Made by a program: the position numbers and the translations under genes
Notes under the pieces: generated by a model
Seen by the model: only the letters and a program-made list of their open reading frames with translations
Databases searched by the model: none
Told to the model about the DNA's origin: nothing
Assembly: GCA_038237515.1 (NCBI GenBank)
Contig: JBBRYP010000056.1
Location: 1 to 31,053, forward strand
Reading direction: 5' to 3'
DNA from: JBBQDZ01 sp038237515
GTDB taxonomy: Bacteria; Actinomycetota; Thermoleophilia; Gaiellales; Gaiellaceae
Length of the DNA stretch: 31,053 nucleotides
Shown: positions 22,238 to 29,976 of the stretch, in pieces
Layout: each line of letters begins with the position of its first letter
Numbering within the stretch: position 1 is the stretch's first letter

Positions 22238-23358
22238 GCCGCATGCCTCCTCTCGATGCCGGACAAGACCTGGGCGAGCGCGTCGAGGCTCGCGAGGTTG
22301 TGGCCGGGTAGAAAACGGTCAACGTAAGGGAGCGCCGCGCGCATTCCGCCGGCGAGCGGCTGGTATTCCGGATGCCCCTTGAGCGGGTTGACCCAGACGA
22401 CGGCGAAGGCGGCTCGCGAGAGTCTCGCCATCTCCGTCGCGATGCTCGCGCCGCCTTCCCGCTCCCAGCCGTCGGAGGCGACTACGACGACGGCACCGCG
22501 AGTGAGAGCCCGCCGTCCCCACTCGTCGTTGAAGGCCTTGAGCGAGCTGCCGATGCGGGTGCCCCCCGTCCAGTCGAGAACGCGGCGGGCCGCCGCCGCG
22601 AGTGCCTGCTCAGGGTCGCGGGTCGTGAGCTCGGGGGTCAGGCGGGTCAACCGCGTGCCGAACACGAACGCCTCGACGCCCCTTCCCGAGCCGACGACCG
22701 CGTGCAGGAAGAGCAGGAGCGCGCGGGCGTAGGCCTCCATCGAGCCCGAGATGTCACAGAGGAGCACGACCTTGCGCGGCACGTCCGTCCGGCGGCGGAA
22801 GCTCCGCTCGACCGCATCGCCGCCCGTCGCGAGCGACGCGCGGACGAGCCGCCGGAGGTCGAGGTCCCGGCCCCGTCGATGCGGGCGCAGGCGCCGCGAG
22901 CGGCGTTGCGGCCGGCAGTCGCCGGCGCGCGCGATCAGCTTCCGGACGTGCTCGAACTCGTCGGGCGACATGGCCGCAAAGTCCTTCTTGCGCAGCAGCT
23001 CCTCGGCGCTCCAGCCACGCGCCGGCTGCTCGCCCGAAGGCGGCGAAGACTCACCGTCGCCGCCGGCCGCGAGGCTCGCGACAGGTCGGACGGTTTCCGG
23101 GCGGGGCCGGCGGGCCGCGCGCCGGCCCGGGGCGCGCTCGAACCAGGCGGCGAAGGCGGCGTCGAAGGTCTCGAGGTCCTCCGCGCGCGCGACGAGGGTC
23201 TGCCGCAGCGTCCAGTAGACGTCGTCGCGCCGCTCGAGCTCCACCTCGTCCAGGCCGGACAGCGCGTCCTGGATCCGTTGCGGGCCAACCTCGAGGCCCG
23301 CCTCGCGCAGCACGCGGCCGAAGGTGACGACGTGGCGGACGATCGCGCTACCGGGCAC
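22234..23358 (-). CDS. CoxE-like VWA-domain protein
   Basis: A 374-residue protein. N-terminal half: IVRHVVTFGRVLREAGLEVG and YWTLRQTLVARAEDLETFDA, the usual CoxE beginning. The C-terminal von Willebrand A domain has the MIDAS motif in VVLLCDISGSMEAYARALLL, then AFVFGTRLTRLTPEL, WTGGTRIGSSLKAFNDEWG and VVVASDGWEREG. An Arg-rich linker (about 150-180) separates them. It starts at GTG 23358, overlapping the ATPase gene by 11 bases, with GGAGG upstream. CoxE works with the MoxR-type ATPase CoxD in maturing the molybdenum site of CO dehydrogenase-type enzymes. Confidence 0.9.
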   Translation of the reverse strand: MPGSAIVRHVVTFGRVLREAGLEVGPQRIQDALSGLDEVELERRDDVYWTLRQTLVARAEDLETFDAAFAAWFERAPGRRAARRPRPETVRPVASLAAGGDGESSPPSGEQPARGWSAEELLRKKDFAAMSPDEFEHVRKLIARAGDCRPQRRSRRLRPHRRGRDLDLRRLVRASLATGGDAVERSFRRRTDVPRKVVLLCDISGSMEAYARALLLFLHAVVGSGRGVEAFVFGTRLTRLTPELTTRDPEQALAAAARRVLDWTGGTRIGSSLKAFNDEWGRRALTRGAVVVVASDGWEREGGASIATEMARLSRAAFAVVWVNPLKGHPEYQPLAGGMRAALPYVDRFLPGHNLASLDALAQVLSGIERRHAA

Positions 23359-24223
23359 TCCGCGCCTCCTCGAGGAGCCCGACCAGCGTCTCGTCCCGGA
23401 CCGACAGGAGATCCTCGTGGTACTTGAGGACTGAGCCCAGCGTCTCCTCGACCACCTCGGCGCTGAGCTCCTCGTGCCCGAGCGCGGCCAGAGCCTGGGC
23501 CCAGTCGAGGGTCTCGGCGACGCCCGGCGGCTTCGCGAGGTCGAGCGAACGCAGGCCCTGCACGAACCGCGCCGCCTGCGCAGCCAGCCGTTCGGGGACG
23601 CCCGGCACCCGCAGCCGGACGATCTCGATTTCGCGCTCGAGGCTCGGGTGCCCGATCCAGTGGAAGAGGCACCGGCGCTTGAGCGCGTCGTGGAGCTCGC
23701 GCGTCCGGTTCGACGTCAGGATCACCGAGGGGCGCCGCTTCGCGCGAATGGTCCCGATCTCGGGGATCGTGATCTGGAAGTCCGAGAGCACCTCGAGCAG
23801 GAAGGCCTCGAACTCGTCGTCGGCCCGATCGATCTCGTCGATCAGGAGCACGACGGGATCGGTCGACTCGATCGCCTCGAGCAGAGGCCGCCGGATCAGG
23901 AACTCAGGCCCGAAGAGCTCCTCCTCGGCGACGCTCCCCTCCTGGGCGGCTCTGATGTGAAGCAGCTGGCGCGAGTAGTTCCACTCGTACACCGCATGGG
24001 CGACGTCGAGGCCCTCGTAGCACTGCAGCCGGATGAGCCGCGCCCCCTGGGCTCGGGCGAGCGCCTTGGCGGCCTCGGTCTTGCCGACCCCGGCCTCGCC
24101 TTCGAGGAGCAGCGGCTTCTGGAGCCGCAGCGCGAGGAAGAGCGCCGTCCCCAGCCCGCGGTCGGGGAGGTAGTCAGCGGCGAGCAGCGCGCTCTGGAGG
24201 TCGTCGATGCTCGCGAAGGGCAC
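23348..24223 (-). CDS. MoxR/CoxD-like AAA+ ATPase
   Basis: A 291-residue AAA+ ATPase with Walker A GEAGVGKTEAAKA (about 42-54), Walker B VVLLIDEIDRADDEFEAFLL and sensor I VILTSNRTRELHDALKRRCL. It belongs to the MoxR type, which pairs with VWA proteins; CoxD of this group helps assemble the CuSMoO2 or sulfurated Mo site. GTG 24223 is chosen because the family N-terminus starts there (VPFASIDDLQSALLAADYLP) and TACCCT lies six bases above on the minus strand, indicating a leaderless transcript. The open frame could be extended upstream to 24670, but this would overlap the divergent regulator. Confidence 0.9.
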   Translation of the reverse strand: MPFASIDDLQSALLAADYLPDRGLGTALFLALRLQKPLLLEGEAGVGKTEAAKALARAQGARLIRLQCYEGLDVAHAVYEWNYSRQLLHIRAAQEGSVAEEELFGPEFLIRRPLLEAIESTDPVVLLIDEIDRADDEFEAFLLEVLSDFQITIPEIGTIRAKRRPSVILTSNRTRELHDALKRRCLFHWIGHPSLEREIEIVRLRVPGVPERLAAQAARFVQGLRSLDLAKPPGVAETLDWAQALAALGHEELSAEVVEETLGSVLKYHEDLLSVRDETLVGLLEEARSAR

Positions 24224-24262
24224 GCGCAGAGGGTATCCGCGACCGCTCGCTACCCTCGCCAC
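24224..24262. promoter_or_regulatory. Divergent leaderless promoters
   Basis: TACCCT (24235-24230, minus) is six bases before the ATPase GTG, and TACCCT (24251-24256, plus) is six bases before the regulator GTG. The same hexamer and spacing occur on both strands of a 39-base gap. Confidence 0.55.
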
Positions 24263-24610
24263 GTGACCCGGGAGCGCAACCCGTTCGACCTCGGCGAGTT
24301 CATCCGCGTGCAGCGGTCGCTCGCAAACCTCTCGCTGCGCCAGCTGGCCGAGCTCTCGAACGTCTCGAACGCCTACCTGAGCCAGGTGGAGCGGGGGGTC
24401 TACCAGCCCTCGGCCCAGGTCCTGAAGAGCATCGCGGACGCGCTGAAGCTCTCTGCGCAGACGGTTTACGCGAGGGCTGGGCTGCTCGACGAGGAGCCCA
24501 CCAGCCGGAAGGTCGACGTGGAGGAGGCGATCCGGCTCGACGAGCGCCTGAGCGCGGATCAGAAGGAGACGCTCATCAGGGTCTACCGCGGCTTCGCAGC
24601 TCCTCTCTGA
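24263..24610 (+). CDS. Xre-family transcriptional regulator
   Basis: A 115-residue protein with an Xre helix-turn-helix at about 10-70: LGEFIRVQRSLANLSLRQLA, ELSNVSNAYLSQVERGVYQP, SAQVLKSIADALKLSAQTVY. The tail (SRKVDVEEAIRLDERLSADQ) looks like a short dimerisation segment. It starts at GTG 24263, six bases after TACCCT. It is divergent from the molybdenum-hydroxylase maturation operon and is followed, 49 bases later, by a phasin-like gene with a perfect palindrome in front, so it probably regulates one or both. Confidence 0.9.
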   Translation: MTRERNPFDLGEFIRVQRSLANLSLRQLAELSNVSNAYLSQVERGVYQPSAQVLKSIADALKLSAQTVYARAGLLDEEPTSRKVDVEEAIRLDERLSADQKETLIRVYRGFAAPL

Positions 24611-24623
24611 AGCGCCATCGCTA

Positions 24624-24641
24624 TGCTTGGTAGACCAAGCA
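24624..24641. promoter_or_regulatory. Perfect palindromic operator before the phasin-like gene
   Basis: TGCTTGGT (24624-24631) and ACCAAGCA (24634-24641) form a perfect 8-base inverted repeat with a two-base centre. It overlaps a -10-like TATGCT (24622-24627) and the predicted transcript start, the classical place for a repressor site. The binding protein is not known; the adjacent Xre regulator is the first candidate. Confidence 0.6.
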
Positions 24642-24659
24642 ATCCAGAGGAGGACGCAA

Positions 24660-24956
24660 ATGAGCACCACGACCGAGCTGTCGAACCTCGTCTCCGAGGC
24701 CCAGCAGCAGACCCTGACGGCCCTGAAGCAGGCGCAGGACCTCTCGCTTCGCGCGAGCGAAGTTGCGATCGGGCTGGTCCCGGGAGAGGTGTCGGCCGCC
24801 TCGCTTCCGACGCCGAAGCAGGTCGTCGAGTCGACCTTCGCCTTCGCCGGTCAGATCCTCGAGGCGCAGAAGGACTACTCGCTGCGGCTCGCAGAGGTTC
24901 TCTCGACTACGGCGGAGAGGGCTCCCGCCCGCACCGCGAAGCACGCGGCGAGCTAG
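24660..24956 (+). CDS. Phasin-like protein
   Basis: A 98-residue, almost wholly helical protein: LSNLVSEAQQQTLTALKQAQ and then, after a short loop, PKQVVESTFAFAGQILEAQK and DYSLRLAEVLSTTAERAPAR. The second helix strongly resembles phasins, which coat polyhydroxyalkanoate or lipid granules. ATG 24660 follows AGAGGAGG. The short C-terminal tail is basic (RTAKHAAS). No PHA synthase is in the window. The gene is preceded by a perfect palindrome and closed by a strong terminator, so it is probably expressed alone. Confidence 0.72.
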   Translation: MSTTTELSNLVSEAQQQTLTALKQAQDLSLRASEVAIGLVPGEVSAASLPTPKQVVESTFAFAGQILEAQKDYSLRLAEVLSTTAERAPARTAKHAAS

Positions 24957-24986
24957 CGCTGGCCCAGGCGGACGCTCGCCGGCGCT

Positions 24987-25019
24987 CGACCCCAAGTAAC
25001 GCAGTGTTACTTGGGGTCG
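24987..25019. terminator. Strong 14-base hairpin terminator
   Basis: CGACCCCAAGTAAC (24987-25000) and GTTACTTGGGGTCG (25006-25019) form a perfect 14-base stem with a GCAGT loop, downstream of the phasin-like gene. There is no long T tract. It is the longest perfect stem found in the window. Confidence 0.72.
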
Positions 25020-25116
25020 TCGGCGCCCGCCTCCGGCTCCTTCGCCGTTGACATCGCGGCGCCGGAGGCCCAGGCTAGGTGCCTCGGTCGCTCCGGGCGG
25101 CCGTGGAGGGAGGCGC

Positions 25117-26019
25117 ATGGAACACGAGATCAAGCTCCTGCCCCTGATCGACATCGACGTCGAGTCGAGCTTCCTCGTCCTGGCGCGAAAGATGGGGATC
25201 GCGACGAGGGTTCACACCTGGGGCGTGCTGATCCTCGGCAACGAGGTCGGGCCGATCCTCGTCGACACGGGCGCGGCGAACGCCGAGATCATGCAGCGGC
25301 TCGGCATGACGGGCTACGTGACCGAGGAGATGGAGCTCGAGGCGCAGCTGGCAAGCCACGACCTCGAGCTCGGGGACGTCAGATACGTCCTGCATACCCA
25401 CCTCCACATCGATCACGCGGGGCAGGACGATCGCTTTCCGATGTCGACGACCGTCGTCGTCAACCGTCGGGAGCTCGAGTACTCGGCCTCCGGTCTGATG
25501 GGCGAGCAGTACCCGGCCGAGTACGTGAAGCACCTGATCGACCGCCTGCACACACCGGGCGCCCTGCGCCTCCTCGATCTCGAGCTCTCCGGGCCGGACG
25601 AGATCTTCCCGGGCATCGCCTGCGAGGCCGCCGGCGGGCATACGGAAGGCTCGATGAACATCATCGTGGCGCTCTCGAACGGCGAGCAGGCGTGCATCTG
25701 CGGAGACGTCGTCTATGACGTGCAGAACCAGATCGTCGACCCGATCTGGCAGGTGCTCGACTACGAGCCGCAGTCGACCGGGAACCACGGGACGACAAAA
25801 CGGGCGGAGAAGGCGGCTATCAAGAAGGCACTGAACTCCGGCCAGATCGTGATCCCGCTCCACGACTTTCCCGCCCGCGTGCAGGGAAGCCGGATCGTCT
25901 CGCGCCTCGGGCACGAGATTCCCGGGCCGGAGACGCCGGTCGACCACAGGACGACGGCGCAGACCGGGCAGATGGGCCTGGGCGGGCTGAGCCTCGAGGC
26001 CCACCTCGTCACGCCCTGA
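25117..26019 (+). CDS. Metallo-beta-lactamase-fold hydrolase (lactonase-like)
   Basis: A 300-residue hydrolase with the zinc motif HTHLHIDHAG at residues 93-102 (His93, His95, His97 region, Asp99, His100), then GGHTEGSMNIIVAL with a further His and CICGDVVYDVQN with the bridging Asp. The arrangement is like N-acyl-homoserine lactonases (AttM/AiiA), although many relatives hydrolyse other esters or lactones. ATG 25117 has GGAGGGAGG upstream. The gene lies alone between the terminator and the second hydroxylase operon, and 82 bases separate it from the next gene. Confidence 0.85.
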   Translation: MEHEIKLLPLIDIDVESSFLVLARKMGIATRVHTWGVLILGNEVGPILVDTGAANAEIMQRLGMTGYVTEEMELEAQLASHDLELGDVRYVLHTHLHIDHAGQDDRFPMSTTVVVNRRELEYSASGLMGEQYPAEYVKHLIDRLHTPGALRLLDLELSGPDEIFPGIACEAAGGHTEGSMNIIVALSNGEQACICGDVVYDVQNQIVDPIWQVLDYEPQSTGNHGTTKRAEKAAIKKALNSGQIVIPLHDFPARVQGSRIVSRLGHEIPGPETPVDHRTTAQTGQMGLGGLSLEAHLVTP

Positions 26020-26063
26020 CGAGGCGCTTGCGCGGAGGACGGAGGCGGTTCGACGGCAGTGGT

Positions 26064-26092
26064 TTGACGCGGGCGCGCACCTGCCATAGAAA
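26064..26092 (+). promoter_or_regulatory. Sigma70-type promoter of the second hydroxylase operon
   Basis: TTGACG (26064-26069), a 17-base spacer and TAGAAA (26087-26092) match the -35/-10 consensus at five and four of six positions. The GTG start at 26102 is nine bases downstream, so the message would be leaderless or nearly so. This is the best full promoter seen in the window. Confidence 0.6.
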
Positions 26093-26101
26093 TTCAGGCC
26101 C

Positions 26102-26899
26102 GTGACGATCGCACCTCTCGTAGAGCAGGAGCTTCTCCGGCCGGGGTCGCTCGAGGAGGCTGTCGAGGCCTTCGGGGACGGAAGCAACGTGACGGTGCTC
26201 GGCGGCGGCACGATCCTGATGCCGGAGTTCACGGCCGGGCGGGTGCCCGCGGGCCGCGTCATGGTTCTCACCGGGGCCGGAATCGATCGTTTGACCAACG
26301 ACGGCGGGACCCTTCACATCGGTGCTGCCGTTCGGGTCGCCGAGCTCGAGGACGCCCCCGAGCCGCTCGGAAGCGCCGCCCGCTCGGTGGCGGACGTCGA
26401 GATCAGGGCGCAGGCGACCGTCGGCGGCAACCTCTGCGCCCCTCGCGGTTCCGCCTTCCCGCGCGGCGATCTGCAGGCAGCGTTGATCGCGCTCGGGGCG
26501 CAGGTTCGCAGCGCCGGCGCCGGCGGCGAGCGAACCGAGCCCGTGGAGGAGTTCCTGCCGCGGCGCGAGGGCCGCCTGGTGCTGGGCGTCGAGGCCGAGA
26601 CGGCGGGTCGCCGTGGAGCATGGGCGTCGCTCGACCGGCCGCACACGCATTCCTACACCCCCCTCGCGGTCGCTGCGGCGATCGGGCCCGACGGCGAGCT
26701 GAGGATCGCCGCCGGCGGCGTCGGCGCCCACGCGGTCCGCCTTCCCTTCGCAGAGCGCGCCGGCGTGGCGGCAACCGGCTCCGAGGCGCTCGCCGACGTG
26801 GAGCTCGCGGACGACGCCCTCGCGTCGGCCTGGTATCGCCAGAGGATGCTGCCCGTCCTCGTGCGGCGGGCGCTGTCCCAGCTCGAGGAGCAAGCATGA
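26102..26899 (+). CDS. FAD-binding subunit of the second molybdenum hydroxylase
   Basis: A 265-residue flavin subunit with VTVLGGGTILMPEFTAGRVP (about 29-48) and RAQATVGGNLCAPRGSAFPR (about 102-121), the two FAD motifs of the XDH family. This GGGT/GGNLCA form differs from the first operon's AGGQS/GGSIAH form, so the two enzymes belong to different subfamilies. It starts at GTG 26102 behind a good promoter and overlaps the Fe-S gene by ATGA. Confidence 0.9.
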   Translation: MTIAPLVEQELLRPGSLEEAVEAFGDGSNVTVLGGGTILMPEFTAGRVPAGRVMVLTGAGIDRLTNDGGTLHIGAAVRVAELEDAPEPLGSAARSVADVEIRAQATVGGNLCAPRGSAFPRGDLQAALIALGAQVRSAGAGGERTEPVEEFLPRREGRLVLGVEAETAGRRGAWASLDRPHTHSYTPLAVAAAIGPDGELRIAAGGVGAHAVRLPFAERAGVAATGSEALADVELADDALASAWYRQRMLPVLVRRALSQLEEQA

Positions 26900-27420
26900 A
26901 CCTGACCGTCAACGGCGCGGAGTACGAGCTCGCGAGCCCTCCGCTCGCCTCGCTCCTGTACGCGTTGCGCGAGGAGATCGGGATCACGAGCGCCAAGGCA
27001 GGCTGTCAGCAGGGCGGCTGCGGCACCTGCACAGTCCTGATCGACGGCCAGCCTCGGCGGGCCTGCCTGACGCCGCTCCTCACCGTCGACGGGGCCTCCG
27101 TGCAGACCGTCGAGGGGCTCGGCGACGCGGACAACTTGTCGCCGGTCCAGGCCGCCTTCTACGAGCACTACGCGGCGCAGTGCGGCTTCTGCACCGCCGG
27201 GATGATCATGGCTGCGACGGCGCTCGTCGAGCGCAAGGCCGGCGCGACCAGGGAGGACGTGCTCGACGCGCTCGGCGGCCACTTCTGCCGCTGCACCGGC
27301 TACGTGAAGATCGTCGAAGCCGTCGTCGCGGCAGCGGCGGGCGAGGTCGACACCGCCCGGCCCGATCCGCAGGACGAGGCCGGCGAGCCGGAAGTCGTGA
27401 TCCCCGGGAGCCCGGCATGA
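26896..27420 (+). CDS. [2Fe-2S] subunit of the second molybdenum hydroxylase
   Basis: A 174-residue subunit. N-terminal cluster: Cys37, Cys42, Cys45 and Cys57 (GCQQGGCGTCTVLIDG). C-terminal cluster: Cys96, Cys99, Cys131 and Cys133 (QCGFCTAGM, GHFCRCTGY). A C-terminal tail of about 25 residues (ARPDPQDEAGEPEVVIPG) goes beyond the usual end. It overlaps the FAD gene by ATGA, and its own stop overlaps a 30-codon bridging frame. Confidence 0.92.
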   Translation: MNLTVNGAEYELASPPLASLLYALREEIGITSAKAGCQQGGCGTCTVLIDGQPRRACLTPLLTVDGASVQTVEGLGDADNLSPVQAAFYEHYAAQCGFCTAGMIMAATALVERKAGATREDVLDALGGHFCRCTGYVKIVEAVVAAAAGEVDTARPDPQDEAGEPEVVIPGSPA

Positions 27421-27509
27421 CCACCCGCCGGACCTCTGATCACCGCGGGTTGGGAGCACGCAGATCGCGGTTCACCCCGTCCTCGCTGTCGAGTGGAGGA
27501 ACGCGGTGA
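27417..27509 (+). CDS. Possible 30-residue bridging ORF
   Basis: The ATG at 27417 overlaps the Fe-S stop (ATGA), and the TGA at 27507-27509 overlaps the GTG of the next gene (GTGA). The 30-residue product, rich in Ser, Thr and Arg, is not recognised. It may serve only to carry ribosomes over an 85-base gap, or be chance. The next gene also has its own GGAGG. Confidence 0.3.
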   Translation: MTTRRTSDHRGLGARRSRFTPSSLSSGGTR

Positions 27510-28882
27510 AGGCGGTCGGCGCGCGCCTTCCGCGCTACGACGGGCTTCAGCACGTCACCGGGCAGTCCCTCTACGTCGACGATGTCCGCGTGCCGGGCCT
27601 GCTGTGGACGAAGGCGCTCCGCTCGCCGCACCACAGCGCGCTCATCCGCCACCTCGACACCAGCGCCGCTGAACGGCTGCCGGGTGTCCACGCGATCATC
27701 ACCCACGAGGACGTCCCGGTGAACGTCGTCGGCCACCTCGCCGCACTCGGCGTACCTGCGGACGAGCCGCTTCTGGCCGAGCACGAGGTCCGCTACCTGG
27801 GTCAGCCGATCGCGGCGGTCGCCGCAGAGAGCGAGGAGGCCGCGCAGGCGGCAGTCGACGCCATCGAAGTCTCCTACGAGGAGCGCGAGCCGTTCCTCGA
27901 CATCCGGAAGGCGTTCGATCCCGAGGTCCCGAAGCTGACGCCTGAGGGAAATCTCTTTTTTTACGAGCCCCACCAGGAGCGGCGGGTCCGCAAGGGCGAC
28001 GTCGAATGGGCCTTCGACAAGGCGGACCACATCGTCCAGGGCGTCTACCGGCCGGGCGCGATCGAGCACGCGCCGACCGAGACGCAGGTCGCGCTCGTCG
28101 TGCCGGAGGCAACCGGCCGCTTGACGGTCTATTCGTGCACCCAGGCGATGTACTTCTCGATGGGCGTCGTCGCAACGCACCTCGGCGTGCCGCTCAACCG
28201 GCTGAAGTTCGTCGGCGGGACCGTCGGGGGCGGCTTCGGTGGAAAGGTGGACACCGCGACCGAGACGATCGCCGCGCTCCTCGCCCTGAAGGCGAAGTGG
28301 CCGGTCAAGTGGCGCTGGACTCGAGAGGAGGAGTTCCTCTGCTCCTCCGTCCGCGCGGCGTGGCACGTCGAGATCGCCGACGCCGTCACGACGGAGGGGT
28401 GGATCCTCGGGCGTCGGACGATGACCCTCCACGACGCGGGCGCCTACACGCGCTTCTCCTCCTACGGCGCCACCAAGCACACCTTCCACCTGACCGGCGC
28501 CTACACGATCCCGAACGTCGCCTTCAACTCCTACGTCGTCTGGACGAACCACGTCCCCACGACGGCGATGCGCGGCTTCGGCGTCACCTCCGTCTCGTTC
28601 GCCGTCGAGATGCATATGAACCGGATCGCGGAGACGATCGGCATGGACCCGTGGGAGCTGCGCCTCCAGAACGCGAACCGCATCGGCGACACCGCGCCGA
28701 CGCGGGTGACCCTGAAGGACCCCTCGGCGGTGCCGACGATGCTCGCGGCAGCGCAGGCGGCCGGCGTCGAGCTCGCGGGCGACTACCGGACGATGACGAG
28801 CGAGCCACGGGCGGGCCGGCTCCTGCCGGAGCATCTGGCATCCCAGGTCGGAGATCTCGGCTCGAACGGAGGCGGGCAGTAA
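27506..28882 (+). CDS. Molybdopterin subunit, N-terminal half, of the second hydroxylase (NdhL-like)
   Basis: A 458-residue protein corresponding to the first half of a CoxL/XdhA subunit: RLPRYDGLQHVTGQSLYVDD, VRYLGQPIAAVAAESEEAAQ, GGTVGGGFGGKVDTATETIA and TTAMRGFGVTSVSFAVEMHM are the standard segments, then it ends at about the middle of the family sequence. The TAA overlaps the next ATG by one base (TAATG). GTG 27506 has GGAGG seven bases upstream and is the first usable start. Nicotinate dehydrogenase of Eubacterium barkeri has the same division into about 50- and 37-kDa Mo subunits; whether the substrate is alike is not known. Confidence 0.87.
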   Translation: MKAVGARLPRYDGLQHVTGQSLYVDDVRVPGLLWTKALRSPHHSALIRHLDTSAAERLPGVHAIITHEDVPVNVVGHLAALGVPADEPLLAEHEVRYLGQPIAAVAAESEEAAQAAVDAIEVSYEEREPFLDIRKAFDPEVPKLTPEGNLFFYEPHQERRVRKGDVEWAFDKADHIVQGVYRPGAIEHAPTETQVALVVPEATGRLTVYSCTQAMYFSMGVVATHLGVPLNRLKFVGGTVGGGFGGKVDTATETIAALLALKAKWPVKWRWTREEEFLCSSVRAAWHVEIADAVTTEGWILGRRTMTLHDAGAYTRFSSYGATKHTFHLTGAYTIPNVAFNSYVVWTNHVPTTAMRGFGVTSVSFAVEMHMNRIAETIGMDPWELRLQNANRIGDTAPTRVTLKDPSAVPTMLAAAQAAGVELAGDYRTMTSEPRAGRLLPEHLASQVGDLGSNGGGQ

Positions 28883-29976
28883 TGGCGAAGCGGCGCGGTC
28901 GCGGGTTCGCGATGATCGAGTACCCGACCGGCATGAACCAGGGCGGCGACCCGAGCCAGGCGTGGATCAAGGTCAAGCCGGACGGGCGCATCGACGTCTT
29001 CGCGGGCACCGTCGACATCGGGCAAGGCTCGAAGACCGTTCACACCCAGATCGTCGCCGACACGATCGGCGTGCCCTACGACTGGGTGACGATGGACAAC
29101 TCGAACACCGATTCCTCGCCTCTCTGCACCGGCACCTTCGCCTCGCGCGGGACGTTCATCGGCGGAAACGCGGTCGCCGTCGCGGCGAAGCGGACACGCG
29201 AGCGAATTCTCGAGATCGCGGCCAAGGAGATGGAGATCGATCCGTCCGACCTCGAGGTCGCGGACGGCGAGGTGACCGCGAAGGGCGCTCCGGACCGCAA
29301 GCTCTCTGTCAGCGACGTAGCGGCCGCGGCGACCTGGACCCATGGCGAGATGATCACCGGCTCCGGCGCGTGGATGAAGCCCTACTCGGCACCCGATCCC
29401 GACACGGGCGAGTGCGAGCCGCACGCCGCTATCTCCTACGCCACCTGCGTCGCCGACGTCGAGGTCGACGACGAGACCGGCGAGGTCCGCGTCCTCAAGC
29501 TGATCCAGGTGTACGACGTCGGCCGGGCGATCAACCCGACGCTCGTCGAGGGGCAGATCGAGGGCGGAGGCATGATGGGCCTGGGGCTCGGGCTGCTCGA
29601 GGCGACCTACCCCTACTACCCCGAGCTCGACAACCGCGGGGATCAGTTCGGCGCCTATCTCGCGCCGTCGATGGAAGAGCTTCCCGAGATGGAGAACGTC
29701 ATCCTCGAGAACCCCTCCGCCGAAGGGCCGTTCGGCGCGAAGGCGATCGGCGAAATGGCCAACAACGCACAGCCGCCGGCGATCTGCGCCGCGATCCACG
29801 ATGCCGTGGGCGTCTGGATCACGGAATGTCCGGCGAGTCCCGAGCGCGTTCTGCGCGCGCTGGAGAGCAAGAGCGAGCCGAGGCGTGTCGGCAAGCGCGT
29901 CATCTATGACGAGGAGCTTTCAGTCGCGAAGTTGTCGAGCACGGGGGGCGAGGGTTTCCTCCGTGTCGACCAGTAG
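28882..29976 (+). CDS. Molybdopterin subunit, C-terminal half, of the second hydroxylase (NdhM-like)
   Basis: A 364-residue protein corresponding to the second half of the family: VFAGTVDIGQGSKTVHTQIV, MDNSNTDSSPLCTGTFASRG, VRVLKLIQVYDVGRAINPTL, EGQIEGGGMMGLGLGLLEA and GPFGAKAIGEMANNAQPPAI, with the catalytic Glu291. Its first 20 residues (MAKRRGRGFAMIEYPTGMNQ) make a clean independent start. Together with the 458-residue partner it gives 822 residues, slightly above a normal one-piece subunit, so nothing is missing. It must pair with the upstream protein to make an active site. Confidence 0.88.
   Translation: MAKRRGRGFAMIEYPTGMNQGGDPSQAWIKVKPDGRIDVFAGTVDIGQGSKTVHTQIVADTIGVPYDWVTMDNSNTDSSPLCTGTFASRGTFIGGNAVAVAAKRTRERILEIAAKEMEIDPSDLEVADGEVTAKGAPDRKLSVSDVAAAATWTHGEMITGSGAWMKPYSAPDPDTGECEPHAAISYATCVADVEVDDETGEVRVLKLIQVYDVGRAINPTLVEGQIEGGGMMGLGLGLLEATYPYYPELDNRGDQFGAYLAPSMEELPEMENVILENPSAEGPFGAKAIGEMANNAQPPAICAAIHDAVGVWITECPASPERVLRALESKSEPRRVGKRVIYDEELSVAKLSSTGGEGFLRVDQ

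Noticed and set aside
28878..28886. Stop codon recoding (read-through) between the two Mo-subunit halves
   Set aside because: The stop is TAA, not TGA, so selenocysteine is excluded; an ATG overlaps it and both halves have well-formed ends, so two separate proteins are more likely.
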